Assembly: GCA_030407085.1 (NCBI GenBank)
Contig: CM059582.1
Coordinates: 55,870,001-55,934,000 of the forward strand
Length of the DNA stretch: 64,000 nt
Reading direction: 5' to 3'
Source: Trichopria drosophilae
Taxonomy: Eukaryota; Arthropoda; Insecta; Hymenoptera; Diapriidae
Shown here: piece by piece, positions 20,211-32,832 of the stretch
Position numbering within the stretch: the first letter of the stretch is position 1
How the letters are laid out: each line of letters opens with the position of its first letter
The notes under the pieces: generated by a model
Seen by the model: only the letters and a program-made list of their open reading frames with translations
Databases searched by the model: none
What the model was told of the DNA's origin: nothing
Program-made: the position numbers and the translations under genes

Positions 20211-21622
20211 GGGCCTGAGCACACGGGGCGGTTTTTTGCCGCGTGGCGCATATTTTTTCCTTGTTTTCACGCCGCCAGCGGCCGCGCGCGGCTTGACCGC
20301 GTGTCGCCGTGTCGCATTTCACTCGCCGCGTCGGATTCCACCACCGCGCCGTACCTCTCCGCACAAGACTCTGAAATATTAACGTACAAGTCAAGATGGA
20401 CGCAAACATTAAAAAAATCCATATTATTATGGTTACTGCACCGTCGGATCAGCAAAAACAGAAAAAGGATAAACTCGAAACGACGATACTGGGATCATCC
20501 AATCACCAGGGAACGAGGCAGTCACGGATTTTATACTATTCTGTTCTCCTGTTTGAAGGAAGATAACAATACATTTTGTGAATTTCTTGCAGCAATAGAG
20601 TCAGGATAAGATAACAAAAATACACTAATGAGAGAAAGTATTTTCCCAGAAGAAAGACTCCTTATTTCCTTGTCTTTTGTATCGTTTCCAGTCGTTTTCA
20701 TTAACTTTACCAAATTGCATAGAATTTGTACACAGAAATATTATCCCTTTCGATGTAGATCTATAATAGATCTGAGATTGAGATATTTAATATTCTATAC
20801 GCTCTGTGAACATATCCTTTAGAATTTGGTCTTAACATTTTTTAAAACTTTAATTTTTTTTTGTAAATTTCCAAAATAGTATAGTATGTATATAGTGCGT
20901 AAAGTGACTTTTTTACCCGAGAGTGGCACGTGGGCAGAAGTCGCCGCGTTACGCATGAGACGCATATGATATTTTATGTCCAGGGCTTGCGCTAAAGTGC
21001 GTGCGTAAAGTCATTTTTATTCCAGTGCGTAATAGTATATTATGAAACTAGTGCAATCACATTCGCAGAATAAACATTTACGCACATGTTTCATACGATA
21101 TTTTATATCATTTGAGTGCGTGAAATGCGCCCGAAAAATGTCAAAAGTGTGTAAAATAGCATTTTACGCATCGAATGGCATAAAATAATTTTTTTAAATA
21201 TTAGTTTTGCATTAAAAATAAGTTTAAATGTGTAATAAATTTGAGTATCTCTAAAATGAGATTATATCTAACTTAATGAAAACTATCTCATAAAAATAAG
21301 TTTCAGATTCAGCATGTAATATTGTCGAAAAAAATATCGGATGTAAATTTTCTCATAAAATTCGACAAATAATATAAATTTTATTTTTAATTATAATAAT
21401 AATTATTTCTTATTCAGTCTCACAGACGTGTATATTTAATATTCATTATTATAAGAATATAAAAATCCGAATCGAATATCTATTTCATAAATAGAGTCTG
21501 GAAATCCAAACCGGAAATATAGCATGGAAATCCTACCCGAAAGATGTCTCTAGAAAATTGGAATACTGACGATTTTTTTCGCGACGTGATGCGGCGATTA
21601 CGGTGTGACGTTTCTCAGGCCC
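20211..21622 (+). mobile_element. PIF/Harbinger-type element, internally deleted
   Basis: Terminal inverted repeat GGGCCTGAG at 20211 and CTCAGGCCC ending at 21622, flanked by TAA on both sides (20208-20210 and 21623-21625). That is the 3-bp TWA duplication typical of PIF/Harbinger. The interrupted sequence (CTTCGACCCAGAC-TAA ... TTCTGGACGAAG) is found uninterrupted in reverse complement at 55098-55125, giving an empty-site comparison. It carries only the N-terminal part of a Harbinger transposase, then non-coding DNA with repeated GTGCGTAAA motifs (20880-21190). Confidence 0.85.
20425..20609 (+). pseudogene. PIF/Harbinger transposase N-terminal fragment
   Basis: The frame at 20301-20609 contains RRYWDHPITRERGSHGFYT, then LFSCLKEDNNTFCEFLAA. 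This matches the conserved stretch of Harbinger nucleases (RR-[FY]W-x-HP-x5-R...F-x2-L...D-x2-F-x-[EN]F) that stands ahead of the catalytic domain. It stops after about 60 recognisable codons and the DDE nuclease domain is absent, so the copy is non-autonomous. The exact start is unclear. Confidence 0.7.
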
Positions 21623-22200
21623 TAATTCTGGACGAAGTATTGAATTTGGTCACTTCGGGCAAAAAAATTACCATAAGGAACCCAAATCAACAATAACAAA
21701 ATTTGTGTCCGTGATCTTGAACGTTCGTATGTCCCGTTTTTTTTTGTCTCGCGATAACTCGCGAACGGATAAGCGTATTGACATACATTTTTTTTTAAAA
21801 TACGCGTCTTGGCATAACTTAGATCTGATTAGATTTTGGGGTAGACCCACCCGTCCATTACTAAAAAAAATTAGCCCCAATTAAGTTTCTTTGTAGTTTT
21901 TTGCATTTATTTTGAAAAATACAAATTTTATTTAAAAATGTTTCAAACAAAAAAGATAGAGCATGAAATTCTCTACAAAAAAGGTTGTATGCATTTTCTT
22001 CCTAAAGTCAACGATAATGCCATAAAAACTGGTTTAAAATGTTTATGACTATTGTCTGAAAAAGTATTGAATTTGGTCGTCGCGGCAAAAAAATTACCGT
22101 ATTGTTTTTCATCAAATTTCGACGTTTCGACCCCCTACCCCCCAGGGGTAGTCTTTGCCAGCCCCTCGGGCGCGGTGACCACCTACGGGCGCAAAGTTCT
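21623..22200. repeat. Interspersed repeat copies flanking the Harbinger element
   Basis: The stretch GGACGAAGTATTGAATTTGG with CACTTCGGGCAAAAAAATTA (21628 onward) and the related AAGTATTGAATTTGGTCGTC (22062 onward) are copies of the repeat at 54673-55135, reading in the reverse sense there. The segment CGCGATAACTCGCGAACGG at 21757-21780 also belongs to this family. No protein is encoded. Confidence 0.7.
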
Positions 22201-22967
22201 TTTACGCCCTTGATACGAAAATAACTATTTCGATATATCTAAAAGATGTCTTATAGATATCTATAAGATATCCGTCATAGATCTTTTCGACACTTTCAAG
22301 ATATCTTTGACGAATTATATGTATATATATTGTATATATAATATCATAATAATACAGACAGTAATTAGTAAAACACATTAAACATGTAATATGCATCGAA
22401 TAGTCTATTAGAATACAAGTGCATGAAGTAAGTGTTTTGCAACTTTTATTTATTAATACTTCGGCTGGCCTGTTGTTGGGGTCGAAGTTTTGAAAATGCT
22501 CATTTTCAATTTTCATACATATAAGAAACACTATATTGTTGTAACACATCTATCGAAGCCACTTGGACCTAAATATGATTGGACCCCCAAATATCAATAT
22601 AATTTTATAATATAATTGAAAGCTGTTAGTAAACAAACGAGTCTTAAGGAATAGCCGACTCTCCACTGGGTCGAAGTTTCTGAGCGAGCGAAGCGAGCGA
22701 GGCACCACGCCAACACTAGTTTTATTTCAAAAGACACTGCACCGATCATAAAGGGATTTTGTTTCCAAATGAACCAAAATTAAGTATAACGTAGTTTGTA
22801 CCACGCTGATCAAAAGTGTCCAGAGGACCAAAACTTAAAAATGGACCGTTTTCAAGATACAGAGCATCGAAAGTCTCAAAAAACGAGCATTACTTATATC
22901 TTAGATGAGATAAATAATAGTGCAGAGGCCTGCACACGTGCTCTACGGGCCTAATAATTCTGCTTAA
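22201..22967. other. AT-rich spacer with a repeat end
   Basis: At 22440-22520 the reverse complement of the 54673-54740 repeat end is present (GGTCGAAGTTTTGAAAATGC). Around 22685-22710 a GAGCGAGCGAAGCGAGCGAG motif occurs. No gene is recognised. Confidence 0.45.
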
Positions 22968-23428
22968 GGACGTTCCTGCCGAAATCGATTTTCTACAGAT
23001 TTTCTCGAAACTTCGCGAAAAGATTATTTTAAGTGTACTTTATATGTGGGCGAAAGTTGAGGTATCGAATCAATATCAGATTGAGATATTCAGCTTCAAA
23101 GTTTCTGGTTTTTACATGTGTTCCTTATACCAAGGCCATGAAAAACGGCTCTTTTCTTAAATTGCGGAAAAAATTGTCTATAGATTTTTTTGAAAAACTA
23201 GTATGTCATGCGGAAAACTATAAGAAATAAAACGAACACAAATTCTATAGGGCATTCAATATTAGATTTTGAAATATCCTTGTGCAAAGTATGCAATGAA
23301 CGGCTTTTTCGATCGGAACTATCAAGGCGCGGGAAGCAGTGGCAACAGTCGGCGCAGTGGAACTTGTGCGCATTGGGAGAAAGAGTGAGAAGGCGATACA
23401 GCTGTCTCTTTCTCGCGCAGGAACGTCC
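22968..23428. mobile_element. TTAA-flanked piggyBac-type MITE (461 bp)
   Basis: Ends GGACGTTCCTGC at 22968 and GCAGGAACGTCC at 23428, directly flanked by TTAA on both sides (22964-22967 and 23429-23432). TTAA duplication is the signature of piggyBac-superfamily insertion. The interior has no transposase; its frames (23033-23230, 23208-23432) look accidental. The terminal sequence differs from the other three TTAA elements in this window. Confidence 0.8.
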
Positions 23429-23432
23429 TTAA

Positions 23433-24604
23433 TAATTCTTAATAAAATATAATACTGAACTTTTCAATTATTCTTTAAGAAAATATGACACTGAATAAAA
23501 ATTTCGATCTGACTGATTGATTGTAAATAAAAAATCCATCCCGTTTTGGTGTTTTTTTTTAAAAAATGGGATTATCTGGTTTTTCCTAACGACCACAGAA
23601 TTCTTACAGAATTTATCTGTAAATTCAACACATTTATTTGTTAATGTAAAACAGATTTATCTGTAAATAGAATATCAACACATTGCATTCTGTTAAATAT
23701 TGAGGGAATTTTTAGCGTGGAGTTTCCAATTCCTTTGAGTTTAAATTTCAAGCCAAAAATTTTGTACTCGCTCGGACGAAAAATGGTGTTCGTGTTTTGG
23801 GCGTAAGTAAAATTTGCACCAGTAGGCGATCCCCCGATACCCTCAAGACGGGGATCGTTACTTGTTTCGTTATATATATTTTTTAACGAGTGCACGATGT
23901 CGCTTCCCGCATGCTGGTAAGTACTTTACAGATACTTTACGTACGCTCATTGTGCGAGTGCCTAAATCAATTACGTCATGCACTCTACCCTCGCATGAGA
24001 AGCCGAACTTCACGCACACCGTTAAAACAATCTTTAACACTCTACGCGTGAAACTCGATGTCACGCACCACAGAGAAGTGAAATCAATTTACATGCATGT
24101 CGTGTCAAAAAATATCGTACGTAACGCAGGGAATATATCGATTTCCTACGAGTGAGATTATTTCGTATATGCCCGTGTAAACTACTTGAATGTCAGAAAT
24201 TATGTTTTTAGCTAATGTGTACCTTCCATGGGTGCAATTTCGTATAACGTCTTTTTCAATTCTTCCACTTTCCACTCATATCCGTTATTTTCTGCGACGC
24301 AGCATGTCATAAGTGACGCAATTCTTTTAATATTCCATCGGAAATATTGTCATTGAATATTTTTTAACGTTTGATATAAATAAAATTATAAAACTAACTA
24401 TGTAGAGCAGAAAAATAGTGTACGGTCCAATAAAAAAGTAAGTCTCAGATCATATGTTAGCCAGCCTCGGCTTCGCCTCGGCCGACAATTTCATGTGGTC
24501 TAAAGCATTTTCTTTTTTACTAGACTAGGATCGTAATATACTTCATAAAATTTCTTCATAAAATAACCGACCCAAGGCCCGTTCAAAACTAACGGTCGGT
24601 TTAT
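23433..24604. other. Spacer between MITE and right inverted-repeat arm
   Basis: At 23545-23600 lies one copy (reverse complement) of a repeat end GTGGTCG-TAGGAAAAACCAG that recurs at 47064-47095 and 47405-47427. A patch at 23880-24160 is rich in short GCATG/CACGC motifs. A CTCGGCTTCGCCTCGG motif stands at 24466-24482. No gene is recognised. Confidence 0.45.
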
Positions 24605-26290
24605 AGTCTGTGTTCTATAATCAAGAGGATACATTGCCAAATATCAAACACTTACAAAATAGGTATGCAGTATGCCTCCAAAATATTGCAACCCCAGAAA
24701 ACATGTAAGTATGTTACTATTGAGGACTCTATATATATCGGTGGAGTCTGTTAAAAGTGCGGATAGAGAAACCAGTATCAAATTTCATGAATAAATAAGT
24801 TAACATCGGACGTGCAGTATTTGGTCCCACCGGGTGCCAAATCTTCATATCAGTTATTTTATATTACATGGCACGAGTGAAATGGCTTGGCACAATTAAC
24901 CGTAGTTCACCAATTCAACGCTGAACTGTGCGGGTTGCTTTGTCTTCCTCGAAGATTTATAAACAACTAGAGCAAAATTACAGGGCAGTATTTCGTTCCA
25001 TATGAGCGGTCCTCACATTGCCAGCTCTGCATTTGCACATTAATTTGGGTCAGACGGATGATCTTACGATATAATGTTTGGATTTACATCGGGCGGCCCA
25101 CAAATTGTGATTTTCGTGACTTCATGATTTCATCATTTTCAATCATGATTTCATCGGTTATTCTGCTGTCATTTTGGGAGAAACGACCGGCCGCTGCTCT
25201 TGAACAGCGGTTTTTTTGTCCATTATTGTGAGGTATTTTTAGGACAGAATTAACCGGTCGACGCTCTTGTACGACAGGTTTTATCGGTGATTCTGCGGTA
25301 ATTTTGTAAGAAACAACCGGTCGTCCCTCTGGAACAACGGTATTTCATCGATTATTCTTCGGTAATTTTGAGAGAAACGACCGGTAGACTATTGTAATTT
25401 TGCGAGAAACAACCGCTTGACGTTCTAGAAGAGAGATTTTTCATCGGTTATTTTACGCTAATTTTGCGTCTAATGACTGGTCGACACTCTTGAAGAGCGG
25501 TTTTTCATCGGTTATTTAGCGATAATTTTACTGGAAACAACCGGTCGACGCCCTTGAAGTCCGGTTTTTCATCGGTTATTCTGCGGTAATTTTGCTCAAA
25601 ACAACTGATCAACGCACTTGAAGAGCGGGTTTTCATCGGTTATTGTACGGTAATTTTTCGAGAATCGACCGATTAATGCTTTGGAAGTGCGGTTTTTCAT
25701 CGATTCTGCGGTAATTTTGCTCAAAACAACCGATCAACACACTTGAAGAGCAGTTTTTCATTGGTTATTAGACGGAAATTTTGGGGGAAAAACGACCGCT
25801 CGACACTTTGGAACGGTGTTTGTTCATCGGTTATTTAGCGATAATTTTGCTGGAAACAATCGGTCGACGCTCTTGAAGAGCCGTGTTTCATTGCTTATTC
25901 TGCGGTAATTTCGGGAGAAACGACCGTTTGACGCTTTGGAACAGCAGTTTTTCATCGGATATTTTGCAGTAATTTTGCAGCAAACGACCGGTCGACCATC
26001 TTGAAAAGCGGTTTTTTAGCGGTTATTCTGTGGTAATTTTGCGAGAAATGACCGGTCGACTCTTTGGAACGGTGTTTTATCATCGGTTATTTTGCGGTAA
26101 TTTTGCAGTAAATTACAAGTCGACGCTCTTGAAGAGCGGTTTCTTATCGGTTATTCTGCGGTGATTTTATAAATTCTGACCATACGCCTTTTTCTCGTAG
26201 TCCGGTTTTTTCGTGGTAATTAGGGCTCTACAACTGTTATTTTTTGACGGATTCGACCGGTTTTTTTTTTTTTTTATTTTGCGGTTTCCC
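24605..26290 (-). repeat. Right arm of the giant inverted repeat
   Basis: Reverse complement of the left arm: single-copy part at 24605-25130 first, then the 63-bp array. It is shorter than the left arm because it lacks two left-arm blocks. At its outer end (26216-26290) the array fades into a T-rich stretch with ACCGG motifs, comparable to AATAACCGGTCGAAAACGG at the start of the left arm. I could not identify an exact outer boundary or target-site duplication. Confidence 0.85.
25150..26215 (-). repeat. 63-bp tandem array, right arm
   Basis: About fifteen to sixteen units, inverted relative to the left array. The pattern is TTTTTCATCGGTTATT, CTGCGGTAATTTTGC, AGAAACGACCGGTCGACG, CTCTTGAAGAGCGG. 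Anchors such as ACCGGTCGAC recur at about 25535, 25982 and 26045, with variants every 62-66 bases. One unit near 25390 is shortened. No coding capacity. Confidence 0.9.
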
Positions 26291-28500
26291 GTCCTATACG
26301 ACTCGAAATTATTTCGCGCATTTATTACCTGTAAAATCGTATTTTATTTTATGGTTTGATTAATATTCTATCCGTTATTAATTCTAATGCCATTCCATGT
26401 TCTGTCTGATGTCAGATGTGCGTTGCGAGTTCTAATCCCGTCGATACGCACGGAAAATATGTTGGAAGAGAACGCCACCTAACGACGTTACGGAGCCGCC
26501 CATCCTCTTTGACTCGTCATTTCGTCCGAGTTTGGGAGCGTGACATTCCTAAAACTCTGGAAGAACGTCAAAACTAAAACGCGGGAAACTTACCGCGCCG
26601 AGAAGAGGCCGTATGAAACCTCCAGACCTCTAACATCATATAAGTAAAATGAAGATCGGGATATTCGATTTAAATATTATTTTAATAGCTAATCATTAGA
26701 CCTTTTGTTATATTTCCAGGTTATGAGACCTTCAAAGTTTCGTTTTGAAAGCTAACATTCTTTATTTGTGAATACAATTTCTATAATAATAACAATAAAA
26801 TGTATAAATGTATTAAATTACTGGATAGAGATGCGATTTTTACTATGTATAAAACATAAATATTAGATATATGTATGCATCTTTAGCTTATCTATAGTTT
26901 ATACATCTATATCTGATACATATGTATATATCTAGAGCATATTGATAGTGTACCGTTGAGTTTTAAAGGGTTATGAATGTTAAGAAAGATGTCTTCATAG
27001 AAAATTCTAGTTTATCCTTTTTTCATTTTCTAGAAAAATTGGCAGATAATATGCAGTTTTTTAAATTTTGTACATTTATTTACCGAAGTGGGGATAGTTT
27101 ATCGTCAACTAGATAAGAAATTAATAAGTTTTCCAACAATCGAAAATGTATTCAAATGCATTGAAAATTGTAATGCATTAAAATTCGCTATTTGTACATT
27201 AAAATATAAATGTATTCATGTACATTCGTATCTATTAATATAAACCAACAAAAGAAATGAAAAAAAAAAAGATTTCTGGGAATTACATTGCATTCATATT
27301 TTTAGTAGTTTTGACAAAGATATTATTTATGCATTCATTTCGATTAAGAATATAATTTAAAAGTATTTTTGGATTCGAATGCATTCGTGAATTTCAAATA
27401 GCGAATTCCAAAACAAAAAAAAGTTCCCGCTCGAAAAAAAAAAATAAGCTTATCGATGATGCGCATTTTCTTCAAATTCGTTCTCGGCATTCGCCAACAG
27501 TGTTACCGTTCACGACAATCGCCAAGCTCTTGTCCCATTGGTTAATTTCAATGCTGAGTAACATGAAAAGGGTAATGTAAACAAATTTTTGACAATATAA
27601 GTCACGTTCTAGAATTTGACGCTTTACCTGCTGGTAAATGGGGTTCAATAGGTGGTTATACACGGTGTATATTAATTAAATTAGGTTTGTGATTACATCA
27701 ACATTATCATTTAAAGCTTGCCACGAAAAGTTTACCTTATCGCTGCTCGTGTGAGCGTGTCGTGCGATCACGTCTGCAGGTCACCTGCCCGACGGATATC
27801 CGCATCCGAAAACGTGCGAATCGGCATTGTATCGCTGCATTCTCTAAGAAAACGACACGCTGCTCGAGAGAGCTCTCCTTTTTTGGAATCGGGACTTTTG
27901 ATCGAATCTCGCCACAAGTATCTTTGTTGTAATTCGGTTGAAACGTCTTAAATATTATTTTGAACAAAACCCGCACCTCGCGATTGGAAGTATGAACCAG
28001 CCGAATGTGCAGAAAATCCTAAAAAAATAAAAGGGAAATTGCATGATCCAAACAGATACAATGAACAGTCGTTAAAGGGACACCCGTATTGTGAGATTGC
28101 AGCGGATAAGTATATGTAAGTAATTTAAATTAATTATGCTATTTGAATTATGTTAAGTATGACGCTGCGAAATTTTATGAGACTATCAACAATCTACTTT
28201 CGCCAGGCCCGGGGAAATTTGTAACGCGATGTAACTAGGTACGTTGGTATGCAAGGAACTGAGGTAATGTACTCAATACCACAGTCCTTACTGATACTTA
28301 CGGTTGGATTGATGCATTTTGCAGCAGGGTTGCTCCAGTATCGACTCGGTGTTACTTGCAACTTTGGAGGTGCATCTCTATTACGGAGACGAAGGGAGAA
28401 CAAACATAAAAATTGTCGGATTTCACAACCTATTATCCAAAATAGTAAGGAAATTTGGAATGAAGCACTGGATATACACTTATATATCTGAATGTCTCAA
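26291..28500. other. Intergenic region, no gene recognised
   Basis: 26291-27470 is strongly AT-rich apart from a GC-richer patch at 26400-26640 without repeats I recognise. 27690-28000 holds frames on both strands without motifs. Some of 28030-28500 may belong to the 5' leader of the non-LTR element that begins near 28530, but I see no boundary. Confidence 0.35.
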
Positions 28501-28529
28501 ACTACTTGTTAATACTGTAAATTACTTGT

Positions 28530-29000
28530 CAAAACGAAAAAGCTGCCTTGTGTTAGTTGTCAAAATATATTTCATCCTGGGTGTGCTAGATTGTGCGCAT
28601 GACCTAAAAGTAAAAAACTGTCATCAGATTGCTATGTTCGCACATTTACGCCAGATTCGGTAACAGTGGATATTGGGGATTACTCGGACGAAAAGCTACT
28701 GTTTGCACCTTCCAGGGATCATTATCATCGCCGTCGATTGTCGCTCAAATTGACGTAAGCATGTCAGGTTCTAGTCTTATCAATAGCGCTATCCCCTCCG
28801 TAGCCGACCAGCGTGTAAGCGAGGAACTCGCCCCTTTTCCATCCATATTGTCGTACCTTGAAAGTGACATTCGGTATGTTTGGCACCGAGCTGGCAAAAT
28901 TTTTGTGCGTAAGAATGGAGGCTGAGAGATAATATCTATCCAGTCTGAGAATGACCTAGTCAAATTAATTTGACTACCTTCACCTGGATCATGCTCTCTT
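28530..29000 (+). pseudogene. ORF1 remnant: PHD-like finger and FP25K-like domain
   Basis: One frame reads LPCVSCQNIFHPGCARLCA around 28540-28600, a Cys/His pattern like the PHD-type finger found in many insect retroelement ORF1 proteins. In another frame (28629-28925) the stretch SILSYLESDIRYVWHRAGKI then FVRKNGG resembles the C-terminal domain shared with baculovirus FP25K-like proteins. ORF1 proteins of this kind bind element RNA. Frames are broken between the two domains. Confidence 0.55.
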
Positions 29001-29029
29001 AATATCTCATCACCTTCTATACGAGCTGT

Positions 29030-29397
29030 ACATGCCAAAGTAAATTCTCTGCTTGGTCATATAGAGGATGTTAAGTCATTACTATCTGGAACGGATTTGG
29101 ATATACTTGGTGTCACTGAAACTTGGGCGAATTTACATACATCATCTAATTTTTATGAGAGGGGGTGGTGTAGCATGTTATCTTCGAGATACGTTTCGTT
29201 ACACAGTTATTGAATCGCCACACATCGAATAGATTAACGATCCGGAGTTTTTATTATTAAATGTTAAGCCGTCCAAAAATCAAATGTATTAATACCTGTT
29301 ATTTATCGCCATCCAGGTGGTTATGTTTTAAATAAATTTATTGAAACATTTAATAGCGTTATGCATCTTCATACAAATTTTATTTTGATGGGAGATC
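29030..29397 (+). pseudogene. ORF2 endonuclease, N-terminal part
   Basis: Reads VNSLLGHIEDVKSLLSGTDL and DILGVTETW, the entry into an APE-type endonuclease with the catalytic ETW. A frame break follows near 29165. It ends in FILMGDLN exactly at the piggyBac target TTAA. The domain continues at 33485. Confidence 0.75.
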
Positions 29398-29514
29398 TTA
29401 ACCCCTTAACTGTCAGTGTCGCATATATGCGCGGAAAAAAGTCGTGCCATTTTTGTCTCATGACGCATATGTGCGCATGTGAAAGAAAACATGTTTATAC
29501 TTCATCGATACGTC

Positions 29515-30000
29515 TGTAATTTGGTAAATCCTGGTTTTTGAGGTCGCTGAATCTGAATCTGAAATCGGATTTTCAAAATTCAAAATGGCGGATCCAATAT
29601 GGCGGACGCAAATTCTAAAACTGATTAGATTTTGACGAAAGTGAGTACCTTCAGGTTTTTGATGTCGCTGAACCCGAATCTGAAATCGGATTTTCAAAAT
29701 TCAAAATGGCGGATCCAATATGGCGGACGCAAATTCTAAAACTGATAAGATTTTGACGAAAGTGAGTACCTTCAGGTTTTTGATGTCGCTGAACCCGAAT
29801 CTGAAATCGGATTTTCAAAATTCAAAATGGCGGATCCAATATGGCAGATGCAAATCCTAAAACTGATTCGATTTTGACGAAAGTGAATACCTTGGGGTTT
29901 TTGATGTCGCTGAACCCGAATCTAAAATCTGATTTTCAAAATTCAAAATGGCGGATCCAATGTGGCGGACACAAATTCGAAAAAGAGATGTTCGTGTTGC
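29515..30000 (+). repeat. Four 121-bp subterminal modules of the piggyBac, left side
   Basis: The core AAAATGGCGGATCCAATATG recurs near 29583, 29704, 29825 and 29946, an exact 121-bp period. Each is preceded by TCGCTGAA-CC-GAATCTGAAATC. Units are about 95% alike. Complementary modules lie at the right end. Such arrays could be transposase-binding sites. Confidence 0.9.
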
Positions 30001-30415
30001 TGAATGTAGAAATTGAATCCTGACTCTAAGTTTCTGAAACTCGGATACATTATAACGAATAAAAATTCCTTCCATCCATGGCATTACAATTATCCATCAT
30101 AAAAAATGTAATACAATTTGTTGTTGTTTTTATATCCCGCTCTCTGCCGAACCCAGAGTCACGAATCGAGGACGTGGCGGTTGTTGACTCCGTTTTTTTT
30201 TTACATTTTGTATTTTGTATTTTGTTGTGCTTTTGGCATTTTTAAATTTTTTATTGTTTTTATTTTCATTATGATTTTATTATTTTTTTTTCTGTATCTG
30301 TTGTTTTTTCATTTTTTGTGATTTTAGGATTTTTGTATTTAACATTTTATAATCTCCGATTATGTGCTTGGGCAACAAATAAGAAAATATTTCGGTATTT
30401 TAGGTGATAACACAA
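30001..30415. other. Non-coding part of the piggyBac element, left side
   Basis: Between the subterminal modules and the transposase stop. It is AT-rich with a long T-rich stretch at 30190-30320. No feature beyond that is recognised. Confidence 0.5.
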
Positions 30416-32181
30416 TCATTCGTGATACTTCTGGAAGCAAGGTACAACGCATAGTGAAACGTTATTATATTCTTTGCACATGAAATATGTTTCCTTCCTT
30501 TTTTTTTTGGAATGACATTCAGTGCATCGCTGTCTCTTCTTCTTATCGTCTGAAAGATAGGATGGATAGTGATTTCGTGACGAGCGTAGAGGATTTTTGG
30601 GTTTACAATGATACTTTTTAGGTGATGTGTGTTGATCACAATGCTCTTCTAGCAGCTCTGCTGCCAGTGCACGACGGAACTATAAAGAATTCTTTCTTTT
30701 ACAGTCAGTTTGGAGATGATTATAGACGACGAAAGCATTGTAAATTGCAGTATCGAATAAATAAAAGTATAATTTGTGATACCACTTGACAGTTTTGTGA
30801 ATCGTTTCGTAAGAAGAAATAGCCTGATCTGTTTTGTCTACACCTCCCATATTGTTATTATAAGAGATAACAACATTGGGCTTCATGATCTTTTTTTTGG
30901 TGTGCCTATTTACTCTTCCGGTATCAGTCATGGCTGGATGGTGCATTGTTGTGAGCATTGTAACAACTTTTTTGTCTTTCCACGCCAGAAATGCCATTTT
31001 TGGAGTGTACCAAACTGACATGTCACCAACTCTTAGATTTTTTGTGTTCTCCTTTGGCATGTATTTACGATTTTCACGCACGGTTCCGCAGACATTCGTT
31101 TTTTCATCGACAAGCTCTTTACATAAAAGTGGAGATGTATACCAGCTGTCAATGTAAAGCGATCGGCCTTGACGTGCAAGATCCCCAAGTAATGTTTTTA
31201 CTACTGTGCCAGATATGCCTATTCCTTGGCGGGCTCTTGCATTTTCACGATCTTTACCTGTGTATATGTTTAGATCATAAACGTAGCCAGTTTTTGATTC
31301 GCAATTTTTGTATACTTTTATCCCGAAACGAGCTCGTTTATTTCGATTAGATTGCCTAAAACTTAGTCGACCTTTCCACGGTATCAATGATTCGTCAATG
31401 CTTATATCTTTTCCTGGTCTACAAACGGCTTTGAAGTTTTCAACCAGAAGTTCGTCAACAGGACGAATTTTTCTTAGCTTATCTGTTGAATCATCCTCAT
31501 TTTCGCAGAAATGTAGTACAGTCAGCAAGAGACGGAATCTATTGTATGTCATCACAGAAGAGAAAAAGGGTGTTGCTAACATTGCATCTTTGATCCAATA
31601 CATGTCAAGCGATGGTTTGTGTACAATTCCCATCAAAATAATTATTGCATGGAATGTATACATTTCATCAGGATATGTCTCTGTATACTTTACTATTCTC
31701 GATTGCGGCTTCAGTTTCTTAGCAAGGCTCAAGGCATTTTTTGTATCTGCAACATAGCGATTTGTTTCGAAACAAATCATCTCAATCATATCTTCCGAAA
31801 GAAACTTTTTAAAAATCTCAGCTGGACTGCTGTTCTTATTCAGCCCACTGTTAGATTGCACACCGGCATTCAAATCAGTAAATGGATGAAGTACTGGCTG
31901 AATTGATGACTGTTCAGACTGATCCGTCACGTCAGATCTTTTCGGAACCTATCCAAGCGCTCAGATAATGGTACACTTTCATTATCAGATTCTGAAAGCA
32001 CATGTTGAGCATTTTCCTGTGGCCCATTATTGGATTGCTGAATCCCTTCTGCTTCATCGTCACTCTCGCCGATCAACCAATCATCGTTATCGAGAGAAGT
32101 GTCTGTGTCCGAATCAGAACTATTTATTTGTACTTCATCAATTTTGCGTTTTCGAGTATTCACCGAACGTGACTTCAACAT
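30416..32181 (-). pseudogene. piggyBac transposase, one frameshift and one nonsense codon
   Basis: Translation starts at the ATG ending at 32181 with an acidic N-terminal region (about 84 codons). A small indel near 31925-31935 moves the frame to the 416-codon body. The catalytic Asp triad context is present: DISIDESLIPWKG, SLYIDSWYTSP, and NMGGVDKTDQ. After CKRKNSL a TAG stop (30680-30682) interrupts. The same frame continues for about 87 codons into the Cys-rich domain: CTECHSKKKRKETYFMCKEY and SLCVVPCFQKYH, ending at TGA 30416-30418. Total about 590 codons, the usual family size. The enzyme would excise and integrate the element at TTAA. Confidence 0.93.
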
Positions 32182-32832
32182 TTTGGTAAAAAAAGACCGT
32201 TTCTTACAATATATCCTGTATTTTCTTAGAAATATGATACGATAATCGATGTAAGAAAAATTAAAATTCGGTTCTTATTTTTTATACGCTGAAAAATAAT
32301 ACATTAGTCTTCCAAACCCTTCGATGATTTCGGTATATTGAAGAGCGATTATGCGGCTCTATAGTAGATGAATGCCAAGAACAGTGCGCTTCAGAGACCT
32401 AGACCTCTAGAGCCTGCAGCTGAGAGTTTTTGGAAATACGTGTATGAAGCCAGATAAAGTCAGTCTATTTCAAATGTAAGTGTCTTTATTTCCGTGACCC
32501 AAACTCCCATACGAGACAACAAATTCCTCGCTAAATATTTATATTGTCTATAATGAAGTGAAACTTCTTTAGGCGCTTTACCATAAATAGGATCAACGGA
32601 ATTTCGTATGCAAGGAAAAAGGCGACATCATGAAGTTGGATACTTTTATAACGCCTTAGCGTGAATCGGAGCCTTACCATGAGGTTGCCTCTACATAATT
32701 GAAATTTAAAAAATTATTATATCTTGAGAACGGTAAGAGAGACGCAAAATCTGAGAAAATTTTAGGGGTTTCTAAAGGGCGGCAGAGTTCTCATTCACAT
32801 TTATAATTTTACAGTTTTTACTAAGAAGACGA

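Noticed and set aside
15430..26215. Regular 63-bp units resembling a CRISPR array
   Set aside because: Units are diverged along their whole length, with no alternation of constant repeats and unique spacers. They lie in inverted arms of a eukaryotic element, and no cas genes are present.
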